From Ichthyophthirius multifiliis (lineage: Eukaryota > Ciliophora > Oligohymenophorea > Hymenostomatida): a DNA stretch of 62,993 nucleotides. A program made the position numbers and the translations under genes. The notes below the pieces were generated by a model, which saw only the letters and a list, made by a program, of their open reading frames with translations, did not search any database and had not been told where the DNA came from. Every line of letters begins with the position of its first letter. Within the stretch, counting starts at the first letter, position 1. Positions 32,301 to 47,151 of this stretch are shown here, in pieces. The stretch is from NCBI RefSeq assembly GCF_000220395.1, contig NW_004085890.1:1-62993 (forward strand), written 5' to 3'.

Positions 32301-32904
32301 ATCATTAGTAGAAAAGTATTATCCTTAATTATTTTACAATTAATAAATTACAGTAAAATTGTTAGATTTAAAAGCTGATTACGATATTATTTTAAGCAAA
32401 TTTAATATTTTTTATTTATTTATTTTTTAGTTTAAAATATATATTCTTTATTAATCAAGTTCTTTTATTGTTTCCTATATTGAAATAAAAATATTTTAAA
32501 TGAATTTTTATTTTGTTATATTTATACTTTGAATATTTTAATAGTTTTTTATATTTATTCAATTATATTTTATTCAACATCAAAATTATGTATTGAATTT
32601 TTGATTTAAGGAAAACTAAAAGAATAAATATATAAAAAAATTAAAGTAAGTTTCTTTATATTTTATAGAAAAAAAATCTATAAAAATAAATAAAGTACAT
32701 TTATTATTATTAAGGATAATATTCATTAATAATATTTAAATTATTAAGTTTCTATTTTACTAAATTAAGTTCACTTAATTCTTATAAAGTTAAGTTTATT
32801 TTTTAATTATTCGATATTTAATCTAAGCTTTTATTCAGTTACCTTAATAGGTCTAACATATTATTTTTATTTTGTTAAGAATTTTAATTGTTTTTATTAA
32901 TCAT
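29353..32904 (-). CDS. GAF-domain 3',5'-cyclic nucleotide phosphodiesterase
   Basis: This enzyme should hydrolyse cAMP and/or cGMP to the 5'-monophosphate. The catalytic domain has the class I PDE order: HNFQHALA (30200 region), AMGHDVSHTGHTNTFE (about 30040), the histidine pair ENHHASSLF, STDMKKHKDL, then HVADLTGPTK (29670) and a hydrophobic LPLYN helix. The metal-binding His and Asp residues are therefore all present. Upstream (31040-32390) lies a region that begins LLKIISQSAFKSNNFTVIYQ and continues for about 350 residues, consistent with one or two GAF domains that would bind cyclic nucleotide. The N-terminus (MINKNNQNSQ) is a polar coiled coil. At least eight short introns are needed. 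One frame jump at the run near 30645-30649 looks like a homopolymer miscount. Substrate choice cannot be read from sequence here. Confidence 0.86.
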
Positions 32905-34369
32905 TTATATGAAAAAAATATATAATATTTAGATAAAATAATATACTAAAATTAATTATATATATGATATAAGATTTTTTAAAATTGAATGATAAATATA
33001 TTAAAATAAAATTTTATGAATAAAATAATATAAAATAATGATACTTTGAAATTATTATAAACTATTAATATTAAATAATTTTATTAATAAAATAATTTAT
33101 GATAAAATATTATGTAATATGATACTTCAAAATTATTAATAAATATTAAAATTTTTATTTCCTTTATAATTTATAATAATATTAGATAAAATATTTATTT
33201 TATTAATTAAAATAAAATATATGATTTTTTTTATATGTGTATAAATAAATTAAAAATATTATTTATTTATGTTAATTTTATAAAATTAAGATTTTTTATG
33301 TTTTATTAGTATATAATTTGTTTTTATTAATTATCTTTTACTTTAAACAATATTATATTTTTTTAAAAAGTATTCAGTTTGATTCTGCTATGTTTGATGC
33401 CATTGAAATAAACAATTGCCTTTAAGTTAAATTAAAAAAATTATTATTTGTTTTATTAGTTAAACTTTTATTAAATAGTCACAGATATTTATATAATTAT
33501 AATATTATGTAAATAAATAAAAAAAATTAACTTTTTTAAATAAATATTTAATGATTATAGACTGGTTATTATTAGAAATATTAATTTTATTAGTTTTTAT
33601 CTACAAAAGTATTAATTTGATATTATATAACAATTTAATAACATTATAAATTATATAAATTTTAATATAAATATTATTTAATATAAATGGAATTATTAAA
33701 TTCCATTAACATTATTATTATTAATTAAATAATTTTAAATTTTAGTTATTTGGACTAATTATTCAAATTTCCTTTTATTATTAATAAATTACTTATTGAA
33801 GTTATTATATCTATATTTAATAGCTTTATTTTATTTCTAAAATAAATTATTATTAAATATTTTATTAAGTTTGATAATTATTTTATTTATATGAGTTTTA
33901 TTATTAATTAATAGAATTTTAAGGTTATTACAATGTTTATTCTTATACTTTATTATATTCATAAACTTTTACTTAAGGTATTTTTTCTCATTGAAAAGTC
34001 TGCTCTGAATTTTTCGTTTATTTAGATTATATTATTATTTGTTTATAATTATTATAATTGTTTTTAATTTTAATTCTTTAGTAATTATTATTAGTTTTTG
34101 TTTTTTAATTAATTAATTATATTAGTTTTAAAATTTTAATTATTATTATTTATGAATTTCTTTTTAATTTTAATAATTTATAAATATTTATTCTAAAAAT
34201 AAAAAATCTATATTAATATGATAAATGTATTAAAATAAAAAAATAACTTATTCTTATTAAATTTTAATCTAAAAAATTAAATATTTTTAAATATAAAATT
34301 TATATTTATTATTTTATATATATTTTTATTATTTTCAAACTTGAATTTATGTAAAAATAGGAATATTTA
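32905..34369. other. AT-rich spacer with uncertain coding islands
   Basis: About 1.5 kb between the PDE (-) start and the VPS35 (-) end. Two islands look protein-like on the minus strand. One, at about 33980-34060, reads NEKFRADFSMRKNTL followed by a strong GTAAAAG donor. The other, at 33374-33440, ends QLFISMASNIAESN before TGA. They may be exons of a small spliced gene or a remnant. A short palindrome (AATGGAATT / AAATTCCATT) lies at about 33686-33709. Confidence 0.4.
33374..34070 (-). CDS. Possible small spliced gene, unidentified
   Basis: Support is limited to two minus-strand exon-like islands with better codon quality than their surroundings. The upstream one reads NEKFRADFSMRKNTL and runs straight into a consensus donor, GTAAAAG. 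The downstream one reads NLTQRQLFISMASNIAESN and ends at TGA (33374-33376). Intervening sequence would hold one or more further exons that I cannot place. The upstream island is in frame with the open end of VPS35, so it might instead be that protein's last exon. No family recognised. Confidence 0.25.
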
Positions 34370-34536
34370 ATTAAATTTTTCTTAAATATAAGAAATAGTA
34401 TTTACCCAATATTATTTTATTTATTTACCATCTTCATTATCATCAACAGAATTAATATTATTTTTAATAATATTAATTATTTCTTATATTTCTTCAAATT
34501 AAAACTATATATATTAAAATATATATATTTTAAAAT

Positions 34537-34576
<40 letters not shown>

Positions 34577-36974
34577 TTTATTACTTCAAATTATTAAGCA
34601 AAAATTAAAAATCTATTTAGTATATAGACATAAACACCACAATTTTTACCACCTTACTTTAATAAAATCTATCCAATTTTAATAGCTTTTTGTAGACATT
34701 TTTTAACTTAATTCTGATCTTTCTTTTTATATATTTTAATGAATATTTTATAAAAAAATTATAAAAAAAAATATTAAAATACGATTTGTATTCCATAATA
34801 AAGATGAGAACAACTAAGAGTAGTAATAATTTAATCTTATTTTTTCAATAATTTAGCAGAATAAGATGATAAATTACTACTTAAAGTATCAAAGTTTTCA
34901 TCACTTAAACAATTAATTCTATTAAAAATTCCAATAAAAATATTCATAATTTCTAATTTATCATTAACATCGCTTAAATCATCTTAATAAATAATTAAAC
35001 TTTAGCAAACTATTTCATAAGTAAATTCATCTAACTTTAATTTTTAAATATATAAATTAAATATATTTTAAATACATATATAATATACTTCTTTTTAATC
35101 ATCAAATTCATTAATAATCAATAATAATTAAGTATATAACTTAAGTGCTAATTTAGGCATTTCCGATTATAATTCTTCAATAAGTTCTTTAATAATTTTG
35201 AATATATTTTAGTAATTAAGTACTTAATTTTATGCTTAAATGGAATAGACATATCTTGTAAAATTACATATAGCAAAAATAATACTCGGGTAAGTATAAA
35301 CTTATCTTTTTATTTTACCATTTTTAAACTTAATAAGGAAAAGCTTAATAATATTCCAATATTATTAACAATCTTAATTATGTATAAGATGCACCATTCT
35401 TGCTAGCAAAGATTATTCAAGTTCAAATTCATAATCTTCTATTTCTACATAATCATCTTATTATTCTAACATAGGAGATATAAATAATATAAGTTAATTC
35501 GCTAATTCTTCGTTTGAAATTTCTTTTTTGGTAGAAATTACTGTTTGTATGATCTTTTAAGCTACTTATCTTCTTTTAACAAACGATAAATAATTCATTA
35601 ATTTAGGATATTCGTTCATATTTAAAATTGAAAGAGATAAATTTTCTAGGGGCAAAGTTAAAAATTTAACAATGTTTTTAAAACATTCATCTGTAAAGTC
35701 TTAAATTTACTACTTTTGGCATATTAGTACACAACTTTTTAAAATTTAGTTCACACACTCTACGTTTTATAAATAACATTTTAGTGTAAATTTAAGAAAG
35801 GCTGCCATCAAATCTAAAATGTTTTAAAACTCATTACTGCTAGTTTTTTCAATCATCTTGTCAATATTTTATTTAAACATGTTGTATATAGAGTCTCCTT
35901 TTTATTAAAAGGAAGCTGCAACATCCTTATTATAAATGGCGAATTCTGCTAATCTGTCCATTAAACGTATAAAAATAATTTTAATGTCTACTTTTGGGTC
36001 TAAGTTCATCGTACAAACCTGCAACATTAATTATAAAGTATCCAAATGATACTCATCTGGAAAAGAACTTATTATTACGTCAAATAGATATTATTAAGAA
36101 ATTGCGTCGCTTTAATTTTCTATCAAATCAAGTAATTAAGGAAGTACTTAATTTTTATAAACTTGCAAATTAACACCTTCCAAACTACTTAAACGAAGTA
36201 TATTTTCGCCACAAAGTTATTTCAAATCGAGTCTTTACTTTTCTTTTTTTTATTTGTTTTTAGTTTTAGCACTCATTCTTACCCAAAGTTTATTCATATC
36301 AGCTAAATTTCTCATTATTATATTTATACAATCATTTGTATCACCTCCTTCACTTTTATTATAAAAATTAAATTTATATATTTATATAATTTATATATTT
36401 ATATATTTATATATATTTATATATTTATATATTTATATATTTATATATTTATATATTCATATATTTATATATACCCATAATATTCTGAATCTTAATCCGG
36501 CAATCTATCTTTACACATTTTTAAGAAATAGTATCTTAAAAAAAGTCCTCTTGTTGGATGTTCTACTCCTTTAATCATTTCTAGTAAATCTAAAAGAATT
36601 TCCTTTGCGCCAACTTCATGAGTTTGTATATATACAGATCCTACAGTGATTAATAAATACAGTCTTGGTATTAACTTAGATGCATGTTATACAGATTCGT
36701 ATAAATCCATCATTTTTCTACCTCTTCGGTATTCTTCTTTAAAAAATTATTCCATATTTCTCATTTCATCGAATATTTGCATAAAAAGAATATAATAGTT
36801 TTTTGGATTTAGTGATTTTTGGGGTTTAGACCCAAGTTCGTCGAGCATTGATGAAGCGTATTTTAGACCTTCCCGAAGATTTGTTTATTCTAAAGAACGT
36901 TTCATGAAATAGGCTTACTCTTTTACTTTTTATCGAGATTTATCTAATAATCTTTCTTGCTCGATGTCTTCCAT
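34370..36974 (-). CDS. VPS35: Retromer subunit VPS35
   Basis: VPS35 is the alpha-solenoid backbone of retromer, which retrieves cargo from endosomes to the Golgi or surface. The N-terminus is unmistakable: MEDIEQERLLDKSRQKVKEQ, the family block QAYFMKRSLEQ, YYILFMQIFDE, GRKMMDLYESVQHA and PRLYLLITVGSVYI. The signature that contacts VPS26, G-V-Q-H-P-T-R-G-L-F-L-R-Y-Y, lies at about 36530. HEAT-like helices continue (LDLMAAFLKF, FLTLPLENLSLSILN) to a C-terminal helix EIINIIKNNINSV and YWVNTISYIQEKF, the part that binds VPS29. Introns lie at about 36360-36470, which is a TATATTT minisatellite, and at about 34500-34600. The stop is not fixed: the frame stays open past the usual C-terminus to a TGA at 33959. 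Confidence 0.92.
36373..36472. repeat. TATATTTA-type minisatellite inside a VPS35 intron
   Basis: About 100 bp of tandem ATATTT/TATATTTA units forming most of an intron of VPS35. Seen directly; no function implied. Confidence 0.75.
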
Positions 36975-37427
36975 TATTTTTGTTATTTTTTTATATTTTT
37001 TTTTTGAAAAGGATTTTTTATTATGAAAATATATAATTTTTTTTTTGTTTTTTTTATTATTTATTAAAATTTTTTTATATATAAAAAATCTTATCTTTAA
37101 GTTTTTTTTGATAAAATATTCATTATATTATTATTATTTTACATTTTCTTTGTATTTAAATAAATTTTATATCAAATATTTTTTTATAATATAAATGAAT
37201 TGATTAATTTTAATATATTTTTAGTTAATAAAATTAAATATTTTTAAATTATTTAATAAATAAATATATATAATATATATAATATATAAAAAAATTAAAA
37301 ATATTAACTATAAATATTATCAATTTAAAAAATTTATTAAATATATCCTATAAATACTATATTATATTTCAATTTAAAATAAAATAAAAAAATTCTTTAG
37401 AAATAAAAAATAGATAATTTTAAAATA
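36975..37427. promoter_or_regulatory. Divergent promoter region between VPS35 and the protein kinase gene
   Basis: About 450 bp of AT-rich DNA between the start codons of VPS35 (-) and PKG (+). Both promoters must be here. No motif stands out. Confidence 0.4.
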
Positions 37428-40077
<2,650 letters not shown>

Positions 40078-40497
40078 GTATTTTCATAATTTCTTTTATT
40101 AAAATTATTTCTAAAATATATATATATATATATTATCATATTATATTTAAATATAAATGTTTTTATAATTTTATTAATAAATTTTTATAAAAGTTATAAA
40201 AATTATAATTTTATTTTTATAATTTTTAGTTTAATTAAAATAAATAATATATATATATTTTATTAAAAACATAATAAATATTTATTAAATTTACTATTTT
40301 TATATATATAAAAATTAATACTTTTTTTTATTTAATTGAAGTAATATTTTCAATTAAATTAAATATAATTTTTATATAAAAAATATAATATGTTTATTTT
40401 TGTTCAAAATATTATAAAAAAATAAATCAACTCTATATGAGAATATCCTTTAATAAATAAAATATATTTAATATAAAAAATAATTACATAATTTTCT
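40078..40497. other. Convergent spacer
   Basis: AT-rich 3' regions of PKG (+) and the kinase-like gene (-); nothing else seen. Confidence 0.6.
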
Positions 40498-42485
40498 TCA
40501 TTCTACATTACTAGTTGTATAATTATTAGTAGTATATGTATTTCCTGTTTAAGCAACTTATCTTGCTTCATTTAAAATTTTCTAAATATAAGCCTCCCTT
40601 TCTTAAGCTGACATTTATTATCCATTTTAATCTTAACCATTAACAACATAAGTATTTTTAGTGATATTTTCAACTACCTGAGGTCTATATTGATTATAAG
40701 TAACACTATGACTTTCTCCTACAACATGATTTTCGACTATAGAGTTTGATTTTCCTGATCGTTTTGCTTAATCGTCTGCAAAAGTGTATGTTTGGGGGTA
40801 TGTTTAATTTTGTAATTATTCATTCATTTACTATTAAGGATAATAATTGGTATAATATTATTAAGTATTTTCATATGATTATTCTGTCATTTTATTTCCA
40901 CCTCTTTTTACTGCATCTTCTTCTTAATAACTTGAAGTAAAGGCTTAAACTCTTGGCATACTCCTTTTTATTACATTTTCATTAGATTATACTTAAGTTT
41001 CTTATTATTAGGCGTTTAAAGGTTATTATTATTATTATTATTCAGTTACGTAAGTATAAGTAGTTGCGTTATTATTACTATTCATAGTTAAAGGAACATA
41101 TTAACCTACTGAAGTATTTGTAAATTGAGCATAATTTACTTGTTAAGTTGTGTCAAAAGGAACATAATTTACGGAATTTTTACCAGACATTTTAAATTAA
41201 TCTTCAGCTTACTATTATTTATATATATATACATATAAATATAAAAATATAAATAAATATAATTTTACATTATAATTGACTTATTATTTAACATTAGGAA
41301 GTGATGTAGTATAAACATTAGTAGTATAACTAGTTTATACATTACTATCATTTGTAGCTACTCCATATTTTTAAACTGTTTCTCTGCTCATTTTAAGAAT
41401 AGCTTCAACTCTAGCATCTAAGTCGCTTAAATTGTTCTAAGCAATAGGATATACAGGTTATGTCTATTCTAAAACATAAGTAGGTTATTAAACTTCATAT
41501 CTAATTGTATTTTAACTTAACGGAGTTTCTAATTATACTATTTGTTATTATTATTAACTAACAATCTCTATAGTACTAATATTTCTCGCAGCATTATTTC
41601 TGACCCATTAAGACTCTAATTCTGAGTTTAATTACTCAATAGAAATTCTATCTAATTATTATTCGAGTATCATTTTTTGTAAAATTTAATAGAAATTATT
41701 AGAGTATTATAATCTTACTTAGGATAATAAAGAATTTATCTTTTCAGAATTTAGTGTGTATTATTCTTTATTATAACAACTAGCGCTTACATTATCTAAA
41801 GTTGAAGCTTCTAAAAGGGTCATTCCCAGTGAAAAAACTTCGTTTTTAGAGGCATCATAAGTGGGGGTTTGGTTAAATCTTTTCAAATGTTCTAATAATT
41901 AAGGTGATATATAGCAGTCATCAGTTTATCCCGTTAATAAGAGGGAATAATTGGACATGTTTTACGATTAAATGTACAATTCACCAAGTTTTACTTAACC
42001 AATATCGTTTAAGAGCACATTGTAGGGTCTAATATCTCCATGAGTTACATTTTTAGACTTCAAATAGAGGATAGCACTAGCTAGAGATTGCAATAAGTAT
42101 AGAAGCTCACCTTCAGTGTATGGAATTCTGACTCTTCTCCTTTCGGAAATTTCAGTTTTTAAGTCATTAAAGTAATATTCGTAAAGAAGACATATTTTGT
42201 AAAAAGACGAGCAAAATTCGTTGTTTTATTAAGAATTGAAATTCAATAATTTAACTATATTAGGGTGATCTAATAAACTTCTGAATTTTAACTCAGCAAC
42301 TCGGGTTTGCCATTGTTTTTCATTGTTTGTAGTTTTGGTTATTTCGGCCACTTTTTATTTTGATTGTTTATTTTCTAAAATTTTGATTGTCCCGTAACGG
42401 ACATCGTTTAAAGATTAGGCTTGGGTAAAGTCTTAAGGGTTATATAATTGTCTGTCCACAATTGATGATTAAGATTAATTGCCCA
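40498..42485 (-). CDS. Divergent protein kinase-like protein (probable pseudokinase) with long Q/N/T-rich tail
   Basis: Two exons (42485-41269 and 41211-40498) around a 57-nt intron. The N-terminus is MGNQSQSS, a possible but not ideal myristoylation site. Residues about 25-280 form a kinase fold: YGTIKILENKQ (no glycine loop), RSLLDHPNIVKLLNF, then the catalytic-loop equivalent VTHGDIRPYNVLL with HGD in place of HRD. Where DFG should be there is LGELYIQ, so the metal-binding Asp is missing and catalysis is doubtful. SLGMTLLEAS fits the F helix. The remaining 300 residues are low-complexity and rich in Q, N, T, Y and V (ISTIEIVSQQQQQIVQLE, YVPLTMNSNNATTY) with no domain. HGD kinases with lost DFG are frequent in ciliate kinomes; a scaffolding role is inference. 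Confidence 0.78.
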
Positions 42486-43046
42486 TTTTTTTATTTTAAT
42501 TAAATTTTTGTTTGGTTTTTTATTTTAGTTTTTATTTAATATAATTAATTGTATATTTATATTTTTATTATTATTTTATTTTCTATATTTAAATTTATTT
42601 ATTTCTTTTATTTTTATTTAAAGGAAAATTTAAGATAATTTTTTTTTTCAATTTTTAAATTTTAAATATAAATAAATACTTATATTATTTATATTTATAA
42701 GCATATTTTTATTTATTTAATTAAAAAATATGATTATATTTATTTATAAATAAAAAAAAAAAATTAATTTAAAAATATAAAATAAATAAAAAATTCAAAG
42801 ATAAGATATAATAAATTATATAATTTATTTATTATATTAAAATATTTTATGAATCTTACAATAAAAAAAATAACACTAAAATCTTAAATAATATAAATAT
42901 ATAAATAAATATATATATATATATAAAAGAAATCATATAAAATAAATAATACTATCAAAAAAATTAATAAAATAACATAAATGTAAAATAATTCATAAGT
43001 TTGTATTGAATAAATAATAGATATATTTTCTTAATTTATAGAAAAC
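42486..43046. other. Divergent AT-rich spacer
   Basis: About 560 bp between starts of the kinase-like gene (-) and a small plus gene. A/T runs and TATA microsatellites only. Confidence 0.6.
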
Positions 43047-43676
43047 ATGTGTTAAACTTCTAAAATAATTTTTTCAAAGAAACTTTTTGATGAATGGTAA
43101 TAAATTAAAAATTTGATGAATCCATTTAATTATGATAATGTTAAAACTTACCTAGCATAATAAAACGAGAAGAACTAACAGAATTTAAAAAATAATTTAA
43201 AAATATTAAAAAATTAAAGTTTTCAAACCAATAATTAATAAATACCATACGTAAATATGAAATTATAAAAGGATAATATTTCTTTAAAAACAGTTCCTTT
43301 AACATCAATAAAGATAGAAAATATTAGACAAAATAACCATATTAATAATTAAAATTAAATAGAAAATAGAAACAAAAATATATCATATTCATAATAAAAA
43401 TATAATTCTATAAGAACTGAAATATCATAAAATGAAATATAATAAAATAATAACATATTTTTAAATAGAAACTAATCTTAATCACCTTCTTTAATGGAAA
43501 CTAAAAATTAGATATTTTTTAATTTAGGAAATTCTGAAGATTATATTAAAATTTTTGATTAAAAATAATAATAAAATTAATTTAATTTTGAAGTATTACA
43601 AAAAAATATTAAATTATTATATGATATGATTAGTGCTAATTAATCACTAATTAAATAAGTTGTTTAATATAAATGA
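43047..43676 (+). CDS. Hypothetical protein, Asn/Gln-rich
   Basis: An intact 209-residue frame with TGA stop and no intron. Unrecognised. It starts MCQTSKIIFSKKLFDEWQQ, passes through an N/Q/K-rich centre with Ser/Thr clusters (LNRNQSQSPSLMETK), and ends with a better-ordered helical segment (FEVLQKNIKLLYDMISA). No signal peptide or membrane segment. The open frame with mixed Gln codons (TAA, TAG, CAA) and a non-random amino-acid pattern is the support. Confidence 0.5.
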
Positions 43677-44117
43677 TTTTAATTTTAATATTATAACTTT
43701 AATTTATTGTTAAATAATATTTATTACTTTAAATTGTTTTTATTAAATAAATTTTAATCGATGATATTTTATTTTATATTATTTTATTTAATATATATAT
43801 AAATATATATATAAATAAATATATAAATATATATATATTTTTTTTTTTTTATATATATAAATATATTTTTTTTTGATTTAATATATTATTTATAATATAT
43901 TTATTTTTTATTTTTAATTTATTTATTATTATTATTATAATTTGTTAAATAAAATAAAAATTAATTTATTTTTATATTTGATTTTTTTCTTTTAATTAAC
44001 TTATTAATATTTTTATTTTTCTTAATATAAATCTTTTTATAGTTTCTAATATTTTTTTTATAAAATTTTTATTATTTTTATAAACTATAATAAATTTTTA
44101 ATTTATAATTTATAATA
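43677..44117. other. Convergent AT-rich spacer
   Basis: About 440 bp with TATATA and poly-T runs between convergent genes; nothing else seen. Confidence 0.6.
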
Positions 44118-44960
44118 TCAAAAAATATTCTTTTGTTTTACAATATAATTAATTATTTTTTTAATATTTTGTAATTCTGAATAACTATTTTCTTTTTACT
44201 CTGATAAACTTAATTCCTTGACTATATGATTTTACATTATCTATTTATTTTATAATTTTTATATTGTTTTACTTATTTTAAATAAATTATCATGAAAATA
44301 CTTGCCTTTCTAATTTATTTTTTACCCATAAAATAAATATCCTTTTTATTCAATAGATTACATTTCTTCTAAATATATATATATATCAGCCAAAACATAT
44401 ACTTATATTTGTAACTAAAATTATTTTGGCTAGATGATTCAGTCTTTTTTTATAATCTCTACATAAATCTATTATTACCTAATATGCGGATGCAGATTTA
44501 TATATTCTAGTTATATTAGCCATGTATGAAATATACTTTATACCTTCCTAAAGTGCAAACTTAGAGCCACTTGATTCTATTAAGTATTAATACAGTAGTA
44601 GGCCTTTAGTAAAATTTATATTTTAATACAACATTTAAATTTCATTCAACTTTTAATCTTTAGTATTTAACAATTAGATTAATAAAATGTCAATTTATTT
44701 TTATTATTCTTCAATTGCCAACAGCAAAATAAATTAACAATCATAGTTGAAAAAGAACATTTATATACATTTAATTTATACTTATTTCCTTATTTTAAAC
44801 GGCAATAGTTTCTTTATATTTTGAAATATCAGATCAACTTATTTTTTCAGTCATCCACCATTTTTAAGTATAGAAAATTTCGCTTTAAAAAGAGGTTATA
44901 TGGGTATATGTTTTTTTAATTTTTTTATATTAATGGAAAGTTATTTAATTATTTTTAGTA
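44118..44960 (-). CDS. Helical-repeat hypothetical protein, frame interrupted
   Basis: Not recognised. The readable part runs from about 44855 to TGA at 44118 and looks like an all-helical solenoid: QFILLLAIEEQQKQIDILL, YQNINFTKGLLLYQYLIES, FALQEGIKYISYMANI, IYKSASAYQVIIDLCRDY, then YMFWLIYIYLEEM and GYLFYGQKINQKGKYF. The spacing of paired helices suggests TPR-like or similar repeats. The frame shifts once in the seven-A run at 44445-44451 (coding strand), where one extra A joins RDYKK to TESSSQNNFSYKYKY. A second discontinuity near 44855 obscures the N-terminus (KWWMTEK region). Whether it is a live gene with sequence errors or a decayed one cannot be told from this window. Confidence 0.45.
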
Positions 44961-45559
44961 TTCATTTTAGGTTTTTATTTAACGAATTATATTTTATATT
45001 TTTTTTTTATTAAATGATTTATGTTTATTATTTTTACAAAAAAATAAATGAAATATTTTTGTTATTTATATAAAAAGAAAAAATATATATTTTTTTTGTG
45101 TAAATTTAAATAAATAAAATATTTTAAATACTAAATTTACGTATTATAAATTTACTATTTATTTTATAATTAAATATATAAAAATTTTTTATAGTTTTTT
45201 ATTTATTAAATAATAATTTTTTAATTATAAAATTGATACTCAAAATTAAAATATGAAAAAAATAAACTAAACAATTTCTAAAATTATATACATATATTTA
45301 TTATCATTAAAACATTTATACTAATTTTTAATTTAAATAAAATAAAAAGAAAGTTATTAATTAATTATTATTTGTATAATTAAATACTTTCTTTTAATTA
45401 ATTTACAAATAATTTTAATAAAACCTAAAATATTTTATAAACACTTTTTATATATGGAATTAAACAAAATTATTAAACTGAATTTGATTAAAATTTTGAC
45501 ATAAATAAAAGATTTTGCTATATATTTAATTTATTACACTTTTTTTTTTCTAAAATAAC
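44961..45559. other. Divergent AT-rich spacer
   Basis: About 600 bp without a supported gene. Confidence 0.55.
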
Positions 45560-46240
45560 CATATAGTACATGAAATCTATATATTTTACTATTATTACTA
45601 TGAATACATCGGATATAGGAATATTACTTATCATAGTATTTTGGAAAAAGGATATGTTATTGGAATGACTTTAATTAGTTGCGGTATTTTCTTTTATGCA
45701 GTAAATACTATAGGAAGTATATTTTAAGTAAAAGCTTAATAAGAGGCTAAGTTTAGAGAAAATATATATGTTATATTGAATTATATGCATAATACAAAAA
45801 TTAATAAATTTACATAGTTATAGGTTATTAAGCAGTTGGAATACATTCATAATATGGAAAACAATAATTAAGATTAAGGAGAGGAAATATTAAAATAATT
45901 AAGTAAAGGATTAAGAGATAAATTTTTTAATGACTATTTTATAAAAATTATAAATTAAATGAATTTATTTTAGAATTATTTTACATATAAATTAAAAGAA
46001 AACCTAAAATAAAATTCAAAAAATATAAAAAGATTGTAATATTAATTAAATAAGGAGTTATTTGACAAACATCATTTTATTTTAAGTGATTCAATTATAT
46101 AATTTATGATATAGTATAAAAATTAGTTTTAGATTAATAAATTTAAAACAGATAAAAGTACAAAGAAAAAAGTTAAAAATAAAATAAAATAAGATAGAAA
46201 TAATTTAAAAAAGTTTAAAAAAAATATATATATATTTAAA
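45560..46240 (+). pseudogene. Fragment of a cyclic-nucleotide-gated type K+ channel (pore exit, S6, C-linker)
   Basis: The readable frame starts near 45600 with YRNITYHSILEKGYVI, then S6-like ISCGIFFYAVNTIGSIF. It continues into a C-linker typical of ciliate CNG/EAG-type K+ channels: AKFRENIYVILNYMHN, LQVIKQLEYIHN, GEEILKQLSKGLRDK. After that it frays into K/N-rich sequence (KSTKKKVKNKIKQ) with no cNBD roll. Segments S1-S5, the selectivity filter and the cNBD are missing, and the only nearby ATG (45599) is in the wrong frame. Full-length relatives have over 700 residues. It is therefore a truncated relic or the product of a rearrangement; a separate upstream exon set was looked for in 45000-45560 and not seen. 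Confidence 0.65.
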
Positions 46241-47151
46241 AAAAAAAAGATAAATATATATTATTAAAAAAAAATATTTTAAAGTTTATTGTTGTTTCTT
46301 AAATTTTTATTAAAATAAATAAAGATATAAATAATTTTGTAATTCATAAATAAAATGAATTATGATATAGTTATTAATTAATAAATTTACTTAAATTTTT
46401 GTATAATAAATTATTTGTATAAATAAATTATCCATTATATTTTAAACTATTTATTTTTTCATTTTAGTTATAATATTTCCTATTTTTTTATATATAATTT
46501 ATAAATATTAGTTTTTAATTAAATAACCTAGCTATTTATTTTTGTTTTATAGATAGCAAATAAAAAAAAATAGAATGTTTGCTAATATTTTTTTTTCTAC
46601 TTATGAATTACAAAATATATATTGTAAAATAAATATTTTTTTTTAAATATAATATTTTCATTATAAATAGTTTATATATATTTAATTAAAGTTTATTATT
46701 TATTATAGATATAGTTTTTTATTTAAAAATCAAAGCATTTTTATTAATTATAAAATATGAAAAAGATTTTACTTCGATTAAAAATCTAATAAAATAATAA
46801 ATATTTTTAAAAATAATAAATAAAAAAAAATTATTAATATTTTTTTTTATTAAAAAGTAATATATAAAACTCATTTATAAAGTTAAATCTAATTTAAGAT
46901 AAAAAATTTGTTAAAGATTTTTGAAATTTAATTTTAAAAACGAAAAATATGCAAAGAAAAATAAAATATACAATATAAAATTACTTCTATTTTAATAATA
47001 TAATATTTCCGCAATAAAAGAAAATAAACACTGAAATTAATATAAAAATATACAAATATATTAAAATAATTAAAAATTAAATAACCAAATAAATATATTC
47101 AAAAATTGTATTTATACCATTTTCAAACATTATTTAAAACTAACTTTTAAA
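46241..47151. other. Intergenic AT-rich region
   Basis: About 900 bp, nearly all A/T. No convincing frame. Confidence 0.6.

Noticed and set aside
40746-40940. Plus-strand open frame of 64 residues
   Set aside because: Antisense to the low-complexity tail of the kinase-like gene, whose minus frame stays open to TGA at 40498.
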